DNA of 64,000 nt from Blastococcus mobilis (GCF_900188025.1 NZ_FZNO01000002.1:124001-188000), one strand, 5' to 3'; positions 27,094 to 38,709 are shown, counted from the first letter of the stretch. A program made the numbers and translations. The notes: generated by a model from the sequence alone, not told the origin.

Positions 27094-28178
27094 CCCCCGA
27101 GGACGCACTGCGCCGCCGGTTGGGCGGGCTCGCCGAGCAGGCCGGGCGCCCGTCGGCGGACGGCCCCGGCCTCGCCCGGAGGATCGCCCGGGACAGCGCC
27201 GGCCGGCAGCGCGCACGCCGGAACCTGCTGGCCGGCGTCGGGTGCGTGGTTCTGCTCGGCATCGCGGTACCCCAGCTCGTCGGCACCGGCGCTCCGGACG
27301 CCGTACCGGCGTCGGGCCCCGCCCCGGCAGCGCCCTCCCGGATCGAGGACGGGGCCTTCGGCACTCCGGACGCCGACATGTTCGCCGGGCCCACCCGCGG
27401 GTCCCTGTCCGACGACCGTGCCTTCGTCGACGCCGTCCGCGCCCTGCCCTGGACCCCGGACCCGCCGTCCGCGGCAGCGGAGGGGCTCACGGATCACCTG
27501 CCGGACCCACCGGTGGAGACCCGCTCGGTGGTCTTCGCCGGTGAGGTGTCCGGGAACCGGTGGGCTCTGGTCGTCGGCCGGTTCGCCGACGTCCCGCCCG
27601 ACGCCTCGCGACTGCCGGGTCAGGTCCCCGGCCCTCCCCAGCTGGTGGCCGCCTGGTTCACCGGGCCGGCCGACGCGGGGCCCGAGGAGATGAGGCTCCG
27701 CAGCGGTCCGGGCGGCATCGTGTCGGACTGGCCGCTGGCGGTGATCGATCCACGCACCGGTGCCCTGGTGGTGGTAGCCGCACCGGGGGACGTCGTGGAG
27801 GTGTCCGAGCGCCCCGAGATCACCGCCGACGGCAGCACCACCCGCGCATGGCAGGAGGTGGAGACCGTCGACGGCATCGCGATCACCCGGATGCCGCCGT
27901 CCGTGCAGCCCTACGACGCGTCGACGTCCTACCGCGTGCTGCGGAACGGCCGCACAGAGGCACGCGACAGCCCGTGGTCGTTCCACTCCGACCAGCCCCC
28001 CGTCCCCGTGCCGGTCGAGTACCCGCGCGGCCGGCCCTCCGCCCTCGGCGAGCAGGCCGCCGACAACGCCGCGCAGCACGCGCTCGCCGAGCTCGGTCTC
28101 CACCCGGCGGAGGTCGAGATCACCGCCCAGTGGGTGGGCAGCGTCCCCGCCGGCGACGTCGGTCAGGCGGCGGCGTGA
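27090..28178 (+). CDS. Single-pass membrane protein, probable anti-sigma partner of the ECF factor
   Basis: Protein of 362 residues coupled to the sigma gene (ATGA). A cytoplasmic N-terminus of about 42 residues, 'TPEDALRRRLGGLAEQAGR', precedes a membrane helix (LLAGVGCVVLLGIAVPQLV) and a large extracytoplasmic region. There is no zinc-binding HxxxCxxC, so it is not a ZAS-type anti-sigma. The frame ends in GCGGCGGCGTGA and the next open frame begins there, one base back; the joined sequence reads as one domain, so a frameshift or a sequencing error may split a single ~495-residue protein. Function as anti-sigma is inferred from position only. Confidence 0.7.
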   Translation: MTPEDALRRRLGGLAEQAGRPSADGPGLARRIARDSAGRQRARRNLLAGVGCVVLLGIAVPQLVGTGAPDAVPASGPAPAAPSRIEDGAFGTPDADMFAGPTRGSLSDDRAFVDAVRALPWTPDPPSAAAEGLTDHLPDPPVETRSVVFAGEVSGNRWALVVGRFADVPPDASRLPGQVPGPPQLVAAWFTGPADAGPEEMRLRSGPGGIVSDWPLAVIDPRTGALVVVAAPGDVVEVSERPEITADGSTTRAWQEVETVDGIAITRMPPSVQPYDASTSYRVLRNGRTEARDSPWSFHSDQPPVPVPVEYPRGRPSALGEQAADNAAQHALAELGLHPAEVEITAQWVGSVPAGDVGQAAA

Positions 28179-28573
28179 CCATCACCCTGCCCAGCGGGGC
28201 GGTGGTGGTCGCGGGGCAGGTGCTGGTGCCCCAGCGCCCGGCGGGCGCGACGACAGGCACGCTCTGCGGCCAGGCGATCCTGCCGGCGGGTCCACCCGCA
28301 GCGCGCCGGGTCCAGGCGATGGCGTGCGAGGTGATCGACCACACGACCGGCGCCCCGATGAGCACCAGCCTGGTGGTGGTCGCCCCTGCGGAGGTTGCGT
28401 TGATCCGCACCTACGCGGCCGACCGGACGTTCCTGGCCGAGCACTCGGCGGTCGACGGAATCCTCGTCGCCCCGCTGCCACTCGGCACCGACACGGTGGA
28501 GGCAGTCACCGCCGGCGGAGTGATCCTGGGGCGGGTCGACCTGCTCCGGCACGCGGCGGACTTCGGTGACTGA
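28175..28573 (+). CDS. C-terminal part of the putative anti-sigma protein, or coupled small gene
   Basis: Open frame of 132 residues starting with GTG at 28175, overlapping the previous stop (GTGA). No ribosome binding site precedes the GTG. The sequence VTITLPSGAVVVAGQVLVPQ and the strands that follow look like a beta-sandwich that continues the extracytoplasmic region of the upstream protein, and there is no signal peptide of its own. It would be secreted only if joined to the upstream frame. A -1 shift in the GCG repeat just before the stop would fuse them. Confidence 0.6.
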   Translation: MTITLPSGAVVVAGQVLVPQRPAGATTGTLCGQAILPAGPPAARRVQAMACEVIDHTTGAPMSTSLVVVAPAEVALIRTYAADRTFLAEHSAVDGILVAPLPLGTDTVEAVTAGGVILGRVDLLRHAADFGD

Positions 28574-28670
28574 CCGGCTGCGGAGCCGGTCGACCGAGTT
28601 CGAGGGCCCCGACGGCGTCTCGGCCGGCGACCGAGCCCCCACCAGGGGGTGCGGTCGGCTTGGCCATGTG

Positions 28671-28686
28671 GTTACCGACGGGTAAC
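28671..28686. promoter_or_regulatory. Palindrome GTTACCGACGGGTAAC, candidate TetR-type operator for fadAB
   Basis: Perfect 6+4+6 inverted repeat located 55 bases before the fadA ATG, in the only AT-containing strip of the region. Its size and symmetry match TetR-family operators that control fatty acid genes in actinobacteria. The regulator is not in the window. No -10 box could be fixed with confidence. Confidence 0.5.
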
Positions 28687-28740
28687 TTCAACGGTGCCGG
28701 CCCTGTTCCCTGGGCCGGTTCCGAACTCTGCGGAGGTTCC

Positions 28741-30014
28741 ATGTCCCGCTCGTTGCGTGAGGTCGTCTTCGTCGACGGCGTGCGCACCCCCTTCGGCAAG
28801 GCCGGTCCGAAGGGCATCTACGCCGAGACCCGCGCCGACGACCTGGTCGTCCGGGTCATCCGCGAGCTCCTGCGCCGCAACCCGGCGCTGCCGGCCGATC
28901 GCGTGGACGAGGTGGCCATCGCCGCCACGACCCAGATCGGCGACCAGGGCCTGACCCTGGGCCGGACCGCCGCGCTGCTGGCCGGGCTGCCCAAGTCGGT
29001 GCCCGGCTACTCGATCGACCGCATGTGCGCCGGCGCGATGACCGCGGTGACCACCACCGCCAGCGGCATCGCCTTCGGCGCGTACGACGTCGCCATCGCC
29101 GGCGGTGTCGAGCACATGGGCCGCCACCCGATGGGCGAGGGCGTGGACCCGAACCCGCGGATCATGAGCGAGAAGATCGTCGACCCGTCGGCCCTCGTCA
29201 TGGGCTCGACCGCGGAGAACCTGCACGACCGCTTCCCGCACCTGACCAAGGAGCGCGCCGACGCGTTCGCCCTGGCCAGCCAGCAGAAGTACGCGAAGGC
29301 CGTCGCCAACGGGCAGATCGGCCCCGAGCTGGTCACCATGGCCACCCGCTCGGCCGAGCAGGGTTGGGACGTCGCCACCGTCGACGAGCCCCCGCGGCCG
29401 CAGACCACCCTCGACGGGCTCGCCACCCTGAAGACGCCGTTCCGGCCGCACGGGCACGTCACGGCCGGCAACGCCGCGGGCCTCAACGACGGCGCCACCG
29501 GCTGCCTGCTGGCCGCCGAGGACGTCGCCCAGGAGCTGGACCTGAACGTCGGCATGCGGCTGGTCGGCTACGGCTTCGCCGGCGTCGAGCCCGAGGTCAT
29601 GGGGATCGGCCCCGTGCCGTCGACCGAGAAGGCGTTCGCCCGCACCGGTCTGTCCATCGACGACATCGGCCTCTTCGAGCTCAACGAGGCCTTCGCCGTC
29701 CAGGTACTGGCCTTCCTCGACCACTTCGGCATCGCCGACGACGACGAGCGCGTCAACCCCTGGGGCGGCGCGATCGCCGTCGGCCACCCGCTGGCCTCCT
29801 CCGGCGTCCGGCTGATGACCCAGCTGTCGCGGCAGTTCGCCGAACGGCCCGACGTCCGGTACGGGCTGACCGCCATGTGCGTGGGCCTCGGCATGGGCGC
29901 CACCGTGATCTGGGAGAACCCGAACTGGGAAGGGGCGGCAGTGAGCGAGCTCGCGAGCTCACCCGGGGCGGAGCGACGCGGAACGCGTCCGACGAGCGTC
30001 AGCGAGGAGGACAA

Positions 30015-30018
<4 letters not shown>
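28741..30018 (+). CDS. fadA: Acetyl-CoA C-acyltransferase (thiolase) FadA
   Basis: Thiolytic step of beta-oxidation, 425 residues. The nucleophile is C96 (DRMCAGAM), the general-base region has H349 (AVGHPLASSG) and C380 lies in MCVGLGMG, completing the thiolase set. ATG at 28741 follows GGAGGTTCC; an upstream in-frame ATG at 28660 is poorly placed. After the conserved end near IWENPNW the frame runs straight through an R1 repeat, adding about 25 residues (VSELASSPGAERRG...) not expected in thiolases. The stop overlaps the fadB start. It pairs with fadB as the trifunctional beta-oxidation complex. Confidence 0.95.
29941..30017 (+). repeat. R1 repeat cassette, copy B, translated as the FadA tail and carrying the fadB RBS
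   Basis: Hairpin 1 is GTGAGC/GCTCAC (29941-29946, 29957-29962) with loop GAGCTCGCGA. Hairpin 2 is GACGCG-GAA-CGCGTC (29975-29989). Then GAGCGTCAGCGAGGAGG leads to the fadB GTG. Unlike copy A, the fadA frame stays open through the cassette. Confidence 0.8.
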
Positions 30019-32102
<2,084 letters not shown>

Positions 32103-32114
32103 GGGCGATGACGA

Positions 32115-32151
32115 CGGCCCGGCTCCCCTCGACGACGAGGGAGCCGGGCCG
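32115..32151 (+). terminator. Terminator after fadB
   Basis: A 16-bp GC-rich stem with one bulged C (CGGCCCGGCTCCC... paired with GGGAGCCGGGCCG), loop ACGA, beginning 12 bases after the fadB stop. TTCGTCGTC follows instead of a U tract. Confidence 0.8.
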
Positions 32152-32273
32152 TTCGTCGTCCTGAGGTGCCGCCGCCGGGCGGAGCGTCCTCCCACCCTTG
32201 TCGCCGCGACCCCGGCGTCACGACGCTGCGGTCGCGCCCACAGGCCTCGGGTGACGGTGGCGGAGCGGGCCGG

Positions 32274-32552
32274 TCAGCGGAACTTCGCGGTCAGGCTGTC
32301 CATCGTGCGGTTCACCGAGGCGACCTTGATGTGCGAGAGCCCGCCGGCGGCACCGGCGGCCAGCATCGCCTCGTGCGCCGCACGGAGAGTGGCCCACACC
32401 TCGTCGGCCTCGCCCTCGAGCGTGGTCCCGAGCGCGCCGACCTCGTAGCGCAGCCCCGACGCCTGGAGCACCGCGATCGCGGCCTCCACGTAGGCGTGCG
32501 GGTCGTCCGCGGTACCCGGCGGCGACGGAGCCACCTGGATCTCGGCTATCAC
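32274..32552 (-). CDS. Thiamine-binding (MTH1187/YkoF, UPF0045) family protein
   Basis: Protein of 92 residues with the ferredoxin-like MTH1187 fold. Members bind thiamine or a related ligand and form tetramers. Family features are IAEIQVAPSPPG at the start, 'VEAAIAVLQASGLRYEVGALGTTLEGEADEVW' and 'VNRTMDSLTAKF' at the end. GTG at 32552 has GGAAGGGAAAG six bases upstream. It lies downstream of dxs, which consumes thiamine diphosphate; whether the two are linked is unproven. An R3 hairpin sits between them. Confidence 0.82.
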   Translation of the reverse strand: MIAEIQVAPSPPGTADDPHAYVEAAIAVLQASGLRYEVGALGTTLEGEADEVWATLRAAHEAMLAAGAAGGLSHIKVASVNRTMDSLTAKFR

Positions 32553-32580
32553 AGTGCTTTCCCTTCCTCGGCGGCCCCAT

Positions 32581-32634
32581 GGCCCCGTCCGGCGGCTCGC
32601 CCTGAGCGTGCGAAGGGTGAGGGGGACGGGGTCC
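32581..32634 (-). repeat. R3 hairpin element after dxs
   Basis: Outer arms GGCCCCGTCC (32581-32590) and GGACGGGGTCC (32624-32634) enclose an inner stem CGCCCT/AGGGTG (32598-32603 and 32614-32619) with the 10-base loop GAGCGTGCGA. It starts three bases after the dxs stop on the minus strand and is a probable terminator. Confidence 0.7.
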
Positions 32635-32636
32635 TC

Positions 32637-34553
32637 CTACTGCCGACCGCCGTCCACCGGCTCGATCACGGGGTCGTCCGTCCGCTCGCCCAGCGTCGCG
32701 GCCCACTCCGCGATCCGGCGGGCGACGTCCTGCTCGGTGAGCCCGGCGTCGGCCAGCACCTGGCCGCGGCTGCCGTGCTCGAAGAACGTCTGCGGCAGGC
32801 CGACCGACCGCACGGGCACGTCGCACTCGCGGTCCTGCAGCGCCTGGGTCAGCGTCGTCCCCACCCCGCCGGCCCGGCCGCCGTCCTCGACGGTGACGAC
32901 CAGCTTGTGGCGGGCAGCCAGGTCGACCAGCTCCGAGGCGACCGGCAGGATCCACCGCGGGTCGACGACCGTCACCTCGATGCCCTGGTCGGCGGCGCGC
33001 TCGGCGACGGCCAGGCACATCGGCACCATCGCCCCGACGGCGACGAGCAGCACGTCCGGCCGTCCACCCCGGCGAAGCACGTCGACCGTCCCCCGCCGCT
33101 CCAGCGCAGCGATGTCCACCGGTGGCGCCCCCTTCGGGAAGCGCACCACCGTCGGCCCGTCGGTGACGGCGACCGCCTCACGCAGTGCCTCTCGCAACGT
33201 CGACTCGTCCCGCGGCGCCGCCACCCGCACACCCGGAACCACCGACAGGATCGACATGTCCCACATGCCGTTGTGCGAGGCGCCGTCGGTCCCGGTCACG
33301 CCGGCCCGGTCGAGGACGACGGTCACCGGCTGCCGGTGGAGCGCGACGTCCATCAGCAGTTGGTCGAACGCCCGGTTGAGGAAGGTCGAGTAGACGGCGA
33401 CGACCGGGTGCAGCCCACCCATCGCCAGCCCGGCGGCCGAGGTCAGCGCGTGCTGCTCGGCGATGCCGACGTCGAAGGTCCGCTCCGGATACCGTTCGGC
33501 GAAGGCCGCCAGCCCGGTCGGGTGGAGCATGGCAGCGGTGATCGCGACGACGTCGGCCCGCTCGGCGCCGATCCGCACCAACTCGTCGGAGAACGCCGTC
33601 GTCCAGTCGCGGGCTGCCACGGTGCTCGTGCCGCTGTCGGGGTCGAAGATCCCGGTCGCGTGCCAGGCGTCGATCTGGTCCGTCTCGGCCGGTGGGTAGC
33701 CGAACCCCTTGGTGGTGACGGCGTGCACGATGACCGGCCCGCCGAAGGAGCGGGCCCGCCGCAGCGCGGACTCCATCATCTCGATGTCGTGCCCGTCGAC
33801 CGGCCCGACGTACTTCAGACCGAGGTCCTCGAACATGCCCTGCGGGGAGAGGATGTCCTTGAGGCCCTTCTTGATCGCGTGCAGCGCGTCGTACAGGGTC
33901 GAGCCGACGACCGGCGCCCGGTGCAGCGCCTGCCGTACCGCGTTGAGTGCATCCTCGTAGCCGGGTCGCAGCCGGAGCGTGGCCAGCGCATCGGCGACCC
34001 CACCGATGGTCGGCGAGTAGGACCGCCCGTTGTCGTTGACGACGATGACCACCGGCCGGTCCTCGGCGGTGGCGATGTTGTTCAGCGCCTCCCAGGCCAT
34101 GCCGCCGGTCAGGGCACCGTCACCGATCACGGCCACCACGGGCCGGGTGTCGCCACGGACGGCGAAGGCCTTGGCCAGCCCGTCGGCGTAGGACAGCGAC
34201 GTGGAGGCGTGGCTGTTCTCGACCCAGTCGTGCTCGCTCTCCGACCGGTTCGGATAGCCGGAGAGACCGCCGCGCTGGCGCAGCCGCCCGAAGCCCTCGA
34301 GCCGGCCGGTGAGCATCTTGTGCACGTAGGCCTGGTGCCCGGTGTCGAACACGATCGGCTCGCGCGGCGACTCGAACACCCGGTGCAGGGCGATCGTCAG
34401 TTCGACACAGCCCAGGTTCGGGCCGAGATGGCCGCCGGTCTTCGCGACGCTGTTGACAAGGGCGTCACGGATCTCGGCCGCCAGGGTGGGCAGCTGGTCA
34501 GCGGGCAGGGCCCGAAGGTCCTCAGGACCCAGGAGCGATCGCAGGAGCGGCAC
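32637..34553 (-). CDS. dxs: 1-deoxy-D-xylulose-5-phosphate synthase
   Basis: Condenses pyruvate and glyceraldehyde-3-phosphate to DXP, the first step of the MEP isoprenoid route, using thiamine diphosphate. The 638-residue length is standard. The ThDP motif is [16 protein letters not shown], the N-terminal signature [19 protein letters not shown] is present, and '[17 protein letters not shown]' carries the catalytic glutamate. GTG at 34553 (V-P-L-L-R-S) was chosen over a longer open frame to 34733; GAGAGGAC lies upstream. A TACAGT at 34606-34611 (minus) could be the -10, giving a ~45-base leader with a GC hairpin. Confidence 0.95.
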   Translation of the reverse strand: MPLLRSLLGPEDLRALPADQLPTLAAEIRDALVNSVAKTGGHLGPNLGCVELTIALHRVFESPREPIVFDTGHQAYVHKMLTGRLEGFGRLRQRGGLSGYPNRSESEHDWVENSHASTSLSYADGLAKAFAVRGDTRPVVAVIGDGALTGGMAWEALNNIATAEDRPVVIVVNDNGRSYSPTIGGVADALATLRLRPGYEDALNAVRQALHRAPVVGSTLYDALHAIKKGLKDILSPQGMFEDLGLKYVGPVDGHDIEMMESALRRARSFGGPVIVHAVTTKGFGYPPAETDQIDAWHATGIFDPDSGTSTVAARDWTTAFSDELVRIGAERADVVAITAAMLHPTGLAAFAERYPERTFDVGIAEQHALTSAAGLAMGGLHPVVAVYSTFLNRAFDQLLMDVALHRQPVTVVLDRAGVTGTDGASHNGMWDMSILSVVPGVRVAAPRDESTLREALREAVAVTDGPTVVRFPKGAPPVDIAALERRGTVDVLRRGGRPDVLLVAVGAMVPMCLAVAERAADQGIEVTVVDPRWILPVASELVDLAARHKLVVTVEDGGRAGGVGTTLTQALQDRECDVPVRSVGLPQTFFEHGSRGQVLADAGLTEQDVARRIAEWAATLGERTDDPVIEPVDGGRQ

Positions 34554-34659
34554 GGCTCGGCGGTGTCCTCTCGGTCGGCGGCAGCTGCTCGGCAGCCGCC
34601 GGTCAACTGTAGCTGCGCTCTTTCCGCTCTTCCGATCCTGAGCATCATCTGGATGCAGG

Positions 34660-35028
34660 TCACAGCCGTGGGACCCACCGCTCACCGCGCAACGCTCCAG
34701 CCACCACCTCCACGCCACGGGCCGCGGCGGCAAGGCGCGCGCCCTCGCGTTCGTAAGCGGTCATGGCGGCCTCGATCGCCTCTGCGGGCAGCTGGTCGGC
34801 CAGCTCCACCCGCACCGTGCGCCAGCCCTTGCGCGCGGCCTCGAGTCCCGCGGCGACGTGGTCGTCGGCGAAGCGGGCGAGCAGGACCGGATAGCGGCGC
34901 AGCACCTCGTGCGCCCGGTAGTCCGGAGGGACGAGGTCGAAGAGCCAGGCCACCGCCGTCCGTTCCCAGTCCGGGGCACCCGGCGGCCGCACCTCCTCCG
35001 GCCATCCCGGCGGCAGGGTCCCGTCCAC
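34660..35028 (-). CDS. Conserved hypothetical protein, 122 residues
   Basis: Small soluble protein with no recognised domain. It starts '[21 protein letters not shown]', followed by '[31 protein letters not shown]', a pattern seen in actinobacterial proteins encoded beside dxs and the RNA methyltransferase gene. Mostly helical and rich in A, R, E. ATG at 35028 precedes a gap of 48 bases to the DUF4177-like gene on the same strand. No function can be given. Confidence 0.7.
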   Translation of the reverse strand: MDGTLPPGWPEEVRPPGAPDWERTAVAWLFDLVPPDYRAHEVLRRYPVLLARFADDHVAAGLEAARKGWRTVRVELADQLPAEAIEAAMTAYEREGARLAAAARGVEVVAGALRGERWVPRL

Positions 35029-35076
35029 GCCGCCAGTCTGCCCTGGGCCGGGGACGGTCCCGGACCGGCCCAGCCG

Positions 35077-35307
35077 TCAGGAGCTGGACTGGCGCTTCAG
35101 CCAGAACTGCTCGAAGCCCCAGGTCCCGGCGCCGCTCGAGTGATAGCTCACCAGCTCCCACCCCTCCGAACCGAGCCGGTTGAGGACGGAGCTGGTGTCA
35201 CCCTGCTGACGTTCCGACTGTCCACCGGGGAGCTTGATGCTGACGCCGGCGCGCTGGGACTCGGCGTCGTTGGCGGTGATGACGGAGGCGTATTCCCACG
35301 TGGGCAC
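35077..35307 (-). CDS. DUF4177-like small protein
   Basis: Protein of 76 residues. 'WEYASVITAN' at the start and 'LNRLGSEGWELVSYHSS' in the second half are the two strand-helix blocks typical of DUF4177, where the NxLGxxGWELV motif is the hallmark. Function of the family is unknown. GTG at 35307 is preceded by TAACGT and a six-base gap, with no ribosome binding site, so a leaderless mRNA is likely. Confidence 0.75.
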   Translation of the reverse strand: MPTWEYASVITANDAESQRAGVSIKLPGGQSERQQGDTSSVLNRLGSEGWELVSYHSSGAGTWGFEQFWLKRQSSS

Positions 35308-35313
35308 ACCCAG

Positions 35314-35319
35314 ACGTTA
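35314..35319 (-). promoter_or_regulatory. -10 box TAACGT for leaderless DUF4177-like mRNA
   Basis: TAACGT on the minus strand, then six bases (CTGGGT), then the GTG start at 35307. Confidence 0.45.
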
Positions 35320-35380
35320 GCCGGTGGCCGGACGCCACCGCGTGCTCGCCCGGGCGCCGGCCCCACCGCGCCGCAGCCGC

Positions 35381-36661
35381 TCAGGCGGGCACCAGCAGCG
35401 CGACGCACTCCACATGCGCGGTCATCGGGAAGCCGTCGAACCCACGGACCCCAGCCAGGCGGTATCCGGCCGCGCCGAAGGCCGCGGTGTCGCGGGCCAG
35501 CGCCGCGGGGTCACAGGCGACGTAGACGACGGCCCGCGCTCCGGTGCCGGCCAGCAGCCGGCTGACGGCCTGCCCGGCACCGGCCCGAGGCGGGTCGAGG
35601 ACGACCACGTCGGGCCGGCCGAGCTCGCCCAGCAGCCCGGCCAGTCCGTCGGCGTCGACGTCGCCCTCCCACACCTCGGCCTGCGGGAAGTCGGCGAGGT
35701 TGGCGTCGGCCGCCGCGCAGGCCCCGGGGTCCGACTCCACGCAGACGACGCGGCCCTCGGCGCCCACGCCCGGGGCCAGGGCGCCGCCGAACAGCCCGGC
35801 CCCGGCGTACAGGTCGAGGACCGTCTCCCCCGGCCGCACCTCCGCGTACCCGGCGACGGCGGCCACGAGGGCGTCGGCGGCGGCCGGGTGCACCTGCCAG
35901 AACCCGGTGCCCTCGACCTCCCAGTCGCGGCCCCCCGCCCGCCGCTCGGCCCGCGCCGACGGCTCCTCCGGCAGGTCTCCCCCGGGCCGCAGAACCCGGC
36001 TCGACGTGGCCCGGCCCTGCCGGTCCAGCCGGGTCGTGGTGATCGCGCCGGCGGAGTCGACCGAGACGTCCACGGCGCCGGCGCCGGGCCAGCGCCGGCC
36101 GAGCACCGCCTGCGCCGCGGGCTCGACGGTGATCGGGCAGTCGTCGAGGACGACGACGTCGTGCGACCGGTGGCGGCGCAGCCCGGGCGCCCCGGAGCGG
36201 TCGACGGCGAACCGCGCCCGCGAACGCCAGCGCAGCGGTCCACCCGGGAGCTCCTCGACGGTGACGGCGACGTCGAGGCCCGCGAGGCGGGTGAACTGTT
36301 CCCGGACCACCGCGGCCTTGAGCCGACGCTGCTCGGCCGGGTCGACGTGCTGCCAGTCGCACCCCCCGCAGCGCCCGGGGCCGCTGTAGGGGCAAGGCCG
36401 CTCCACACGGGCGGGCGAGGCCTCCAGCACCTCGATGGCGTCGGCGCGGCAGAACCCCGGGTGCCGGTCCTCGGTCACCCGGACGACCACCCGCTCCCCC
36501 GGCAGGCTGTGCCGCACGAACACGACCCGGCCCTCGTGCCGGGCCACGCAGTGACCGCCGTGGGCCACCGGGCCCACGGTGACGTCGAACTCTTTCCCGG
36601 TCCAGCCTCCGCCGCGCGCGGCTCCGTCCCTGGTCCGGCCCCGCTGTTCTCTCTCAGCCAT
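35381..36661 (-). CDS. TrmA/RlmD-type 5-methyluridine RNA methyltransferase
   Basis: SAM-dependent RNA m5U methyltransferase of 426 residues. A TRAM/OB domain fills about residues 23-75. The iron-sulfur ligands C90, C98 and C101 are in PCPYSGPGRCGGCDW, as in RlmD-type enzymes. The SAM site is 'VLDLYAGAGLFGGALA', VVLDPPRAGAG is the N/DPPR motif, and VACDPAALARD contains the catalytic cysteine. ATG at 36661 overlaps the upstream permease gene by eight bases. The homologous position in M. tuberculosis is Rv2689c. Whether it modifies rRNA or tRNA cannot be decided here. Confidence 0.92.
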   Translation of the reverse strand: MAEREQRGRTRDGAARGGGWTGKEFDVTVGPVAHGGHCVARHEGRVVFVRHSLPGERVVVRVTEDRHPGFCRADAIEVLEASPARVERPCPYSGPGRCGGCDWQHVDPAEQRRLKAAVVREQFTRLAGLDVAVTVEELPGGPLRWRSRARFAVDRSGAPGLRRHRSHDVVVLDDCPITVEPAAQAVLGRRWPGAGAVDVSVDSAGAITTTRLDRQGRATSSRVLRPGGDLPEEPSARAERRAGGRDWEVEGTGFWQVHPAAADALVAAVAGYAEVRPGETVLDLYAGAGLFGGALAPGVGAEGRVVCVESDPGACAAADANLADFPQAEVWEGDVDADGLAGLLGELGRPDVVVLDPPRAGAGQAVSRLLAGTGARAVVYVACDPAALARDTAAFGAAGYRLAGVRGFDGFPMTAHVECVALLVPA

Positions 36662-38696
36662 AGGGCGTGACCTCGACCTCGTCACTGGCCAACCCGCGGC
36701 GCAGGTCACCGGGGGCGGGTCCGCCCCGGCGTCCGTCGCCGTCGTCGCGCCCGACCGAGCTCTCCAGCTGCCACGGCACGGTCGTGATCATCACGCCGGG
36801 CTGGAACTGCAGCCGGGCGCGCAGCCGGAGCGCGCTCTGGTTGTGCAGCACGTTCTCCCACCAGTGGCCGACCACGTACTGCGGCACGAAGACGACCACC
36901 AGCTCGCGGGGGCTCTCCCGCCGCACGTCCTTCACGTAGTCCACGACCGGGCGGGTGATCTCGCGGTAGGGCGACTCGAGCACCGTGAGGGGCACCGGGA
37001 TGTCGTAGCGCTCCCAGTCGCTCTGCAGGGCACGCGTCTCCGCGTCGTCGACGTTGACCGTCAGCGCGGTGAGCACGTCGGGCCGGGTGGCGCGGGCGAA
37101 CGCCAGCGCGCGCAGCGTCGGCTTGTGCACCTTGGCCACCAGGACGATCGCGTGCACCCTGCTCGGCAGCATGCGGGCATCGGTGTCGGGGACCAACTGC
37201 TCGGCGACGTGGTCGTAGTGCCGGTGGATCGACCTCATCAGGGCGAAGATCACCGGCATCGCGACGATGACCAGCCATGCGCCGTGGGTGAACTTGGTGA
37301 TCACGATGATCACCAGCACGACGGTGGTGAGCGTGCCGCCGATGGTGTTGATGACCTGCGAGCGGCGGGCCTGCCGGCGGCGGGCCGGATCGGTCTCCAG
37401 GCGCAACTCCCGGTTCCAGTGCCGCACCATGCCCCACTGGCCGATGGTGAAGCTGGTGAAGACGCCGATGATGTAGAGCTGGATCAGCCGGGTGACGTCG
37501 GCGTCGAACGCGACGATCAGCAGCACCGCGAAGCCGGCCAGGAGCAGGATCCCGTTGCTGTAGACCAGCTTGTCGCCGCGCGTGTGCAGCTGCCGCGGCA
37601 GGAACCGGTCCTGCGCGAGGACCGAGCCCAGCAGCGGGAAGCCGTTGAAGGCGGTGTTGGCCGCGAGGATGAGCACGAGGGCGGTCGCGCCCTGGATGTA
37701 GAAGAACCCCAGCGAGCCGTCCCCGCCGAACGTCGCCGCCGCGAGCTGCGCGATGACGGTGCGCTGCGGCTCGTTCTCGCAGTTGGCGAACCCCTCCAGG
37801 TCGCAGGGGTTCTCGGTGTACTTCACCCCGGACAGCAGGGCCAGCGCGGTCACCCCCGAGAACATCGTCGCGGCGATGCCGCCCATGAGGGCGAGGGTGG
37901 TGGCGGCGTTGCGGCTCTTCGGCGGCTTGAACGCCGGGACGCCGTTGGCGATCGCCTCGACGCCGGTGAGCGCGGTGCAGCCGGAGGCGAAGGCCCGCAG
38001 CGCCAGGAACAGCAGCGCCAACCCGGCCAGCTGCTCGTACCCCGGCTCGGGCGTCACCGTGTACCGCGAGGTCTCCGCGGACAGCCCGGCGTCGGTCAAG
38101 AAGTACCGGACGAGGCCGGTGACGATCATCACCATGATGCCGGAGATGAACAGGTAGGTGGGGACCGCGAACGTCCTGCCCGACTCCCGGACGCCGCGCA
38201 GGTTGATCGCCACCAGCAGGGCCACCAGCCCCACCGCGATCGCCACGCGGTGCTCGTGGAGCTGAGGGAACGCCGAGATGATGTTGTCGGTCCCGGCCGA
38301 CACCGACACCGCCACGGTCAGCACGTAGTCGGTGAGCAGCGCGCTGGCGACCACGAGTGCGGCGAACTGCCCGTGATTCTTCATCGCGACCTCGTAGTCG
38401 CCACCGCCCGAGGGGTAGGCCCGCACCACCTGGCGGTAGGACAGCACGACCGTCACCAGCAGGAAGACGACGCCGACCGCGAGCCACGGCGTCAGGTACA
38501 GGAACGCCGTCCCGGCCAGGGTGAGCACGATGAGGATCTCCTGCGTGGCGTAGGCCACGGAGGAGAGCGGGTCGCTGGCGAAGATCGGCAGGGCCAGCCG
38601 TTTGGGCAGCAGGGACTCGCCGGCGCGGTCGCTGCGGACCGGGCGGCCGAGGACGAGTCGTTTCGGTAATTGTCCGAGGTCGGACAGGCTTGGCAC
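36654..38696 (-). CDS. APC family amino acid/potassium-type permease
   Basis: Integral membrane transporter of 680 residues with 12 predicted helices and a ~170-residue cytoplasmic C-terminal domain. The first helix 'ALPIFASDPLSSVAYATQEIL' has the broken-helix motif of APC transporters. It matches the Rv2690c-type permease found next to the Trk/Ceo genes, so a link with K+ handling is plausible. GTG at 38696 follows TACCAT by seven bases, implying a leaderless mRNA. The frame is open upstream to 39869, but that stretch is opposite ceoB and ceoC. It overlaps the methyltransferase gene by 8 bases. Confidence 0.9.
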   Translation of the reverse strand: MPSLSDLGQLPKRLVLGRPVRSDRAGESLLPKRLALPIFASDPLSSVAYATQEILIVLTLAGTAFLYLTPWLAVGVVFLLVTVVLSYRQVVRAYPSGGGDYEVAMKNHGQFAALVVASALLTDYVLTVAVSVSAGTDNIISAFPQLHEHRVAIAVGLVALLVAINLRGVRESGRTFAVPTYLFISGIMVMIVTGLVRYFLTDAGLSAETSRYTVTPEPGYEQLAGLALLFLALRAFASGCTALTGVEAIANGVPAFKPPKSRNAATTLALMGGIAATMFSGVTALALLSGVKYTENPCDLEGFANCENEPQRTVIAQLAAATFGGDGSLGFFYIQGATALVLILAANTAFNGFPLLGSVLAQDRFLPRQLHTRGDKLVYSNGILLLAGFAVLLIVAFDADVTRLIQLYIIGVFTSFTIGQWGMVRHWNRELRLETDPARRRQARRSQVINTIGGTLTTVVLVIIVITKFTHGAWLVIVAMPVIFALMRSIHRHYDHVAEQLVPDTDARMLPSRVHAIVLVAKVHKPTLRALAFARATRPDVLTALTVNVDDAETRALQSDWERYDIPVPLTVLESPYREITRPVVDYVKDVRRESPRELVVVFVPQYVVGHWWENVLHNQSALRLRARLQFQPGVMITTVPWQLESSVGRDDGDGRRGGPAPGDLRRGLASDEVEVTPYG

Positions 38697-38703
38697 GGCG
38701 GCG

Positions 38704-38709
38704 ATGGTA
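38704..38709 (-). promoter_or_regulatory. -10 box TACCAT for leaderless APC permease mRNA
   Basis: TACCAT on the minus strand, seven bases (CGCCGCC), then the GTG start at 38696. Confidence 0.45.
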
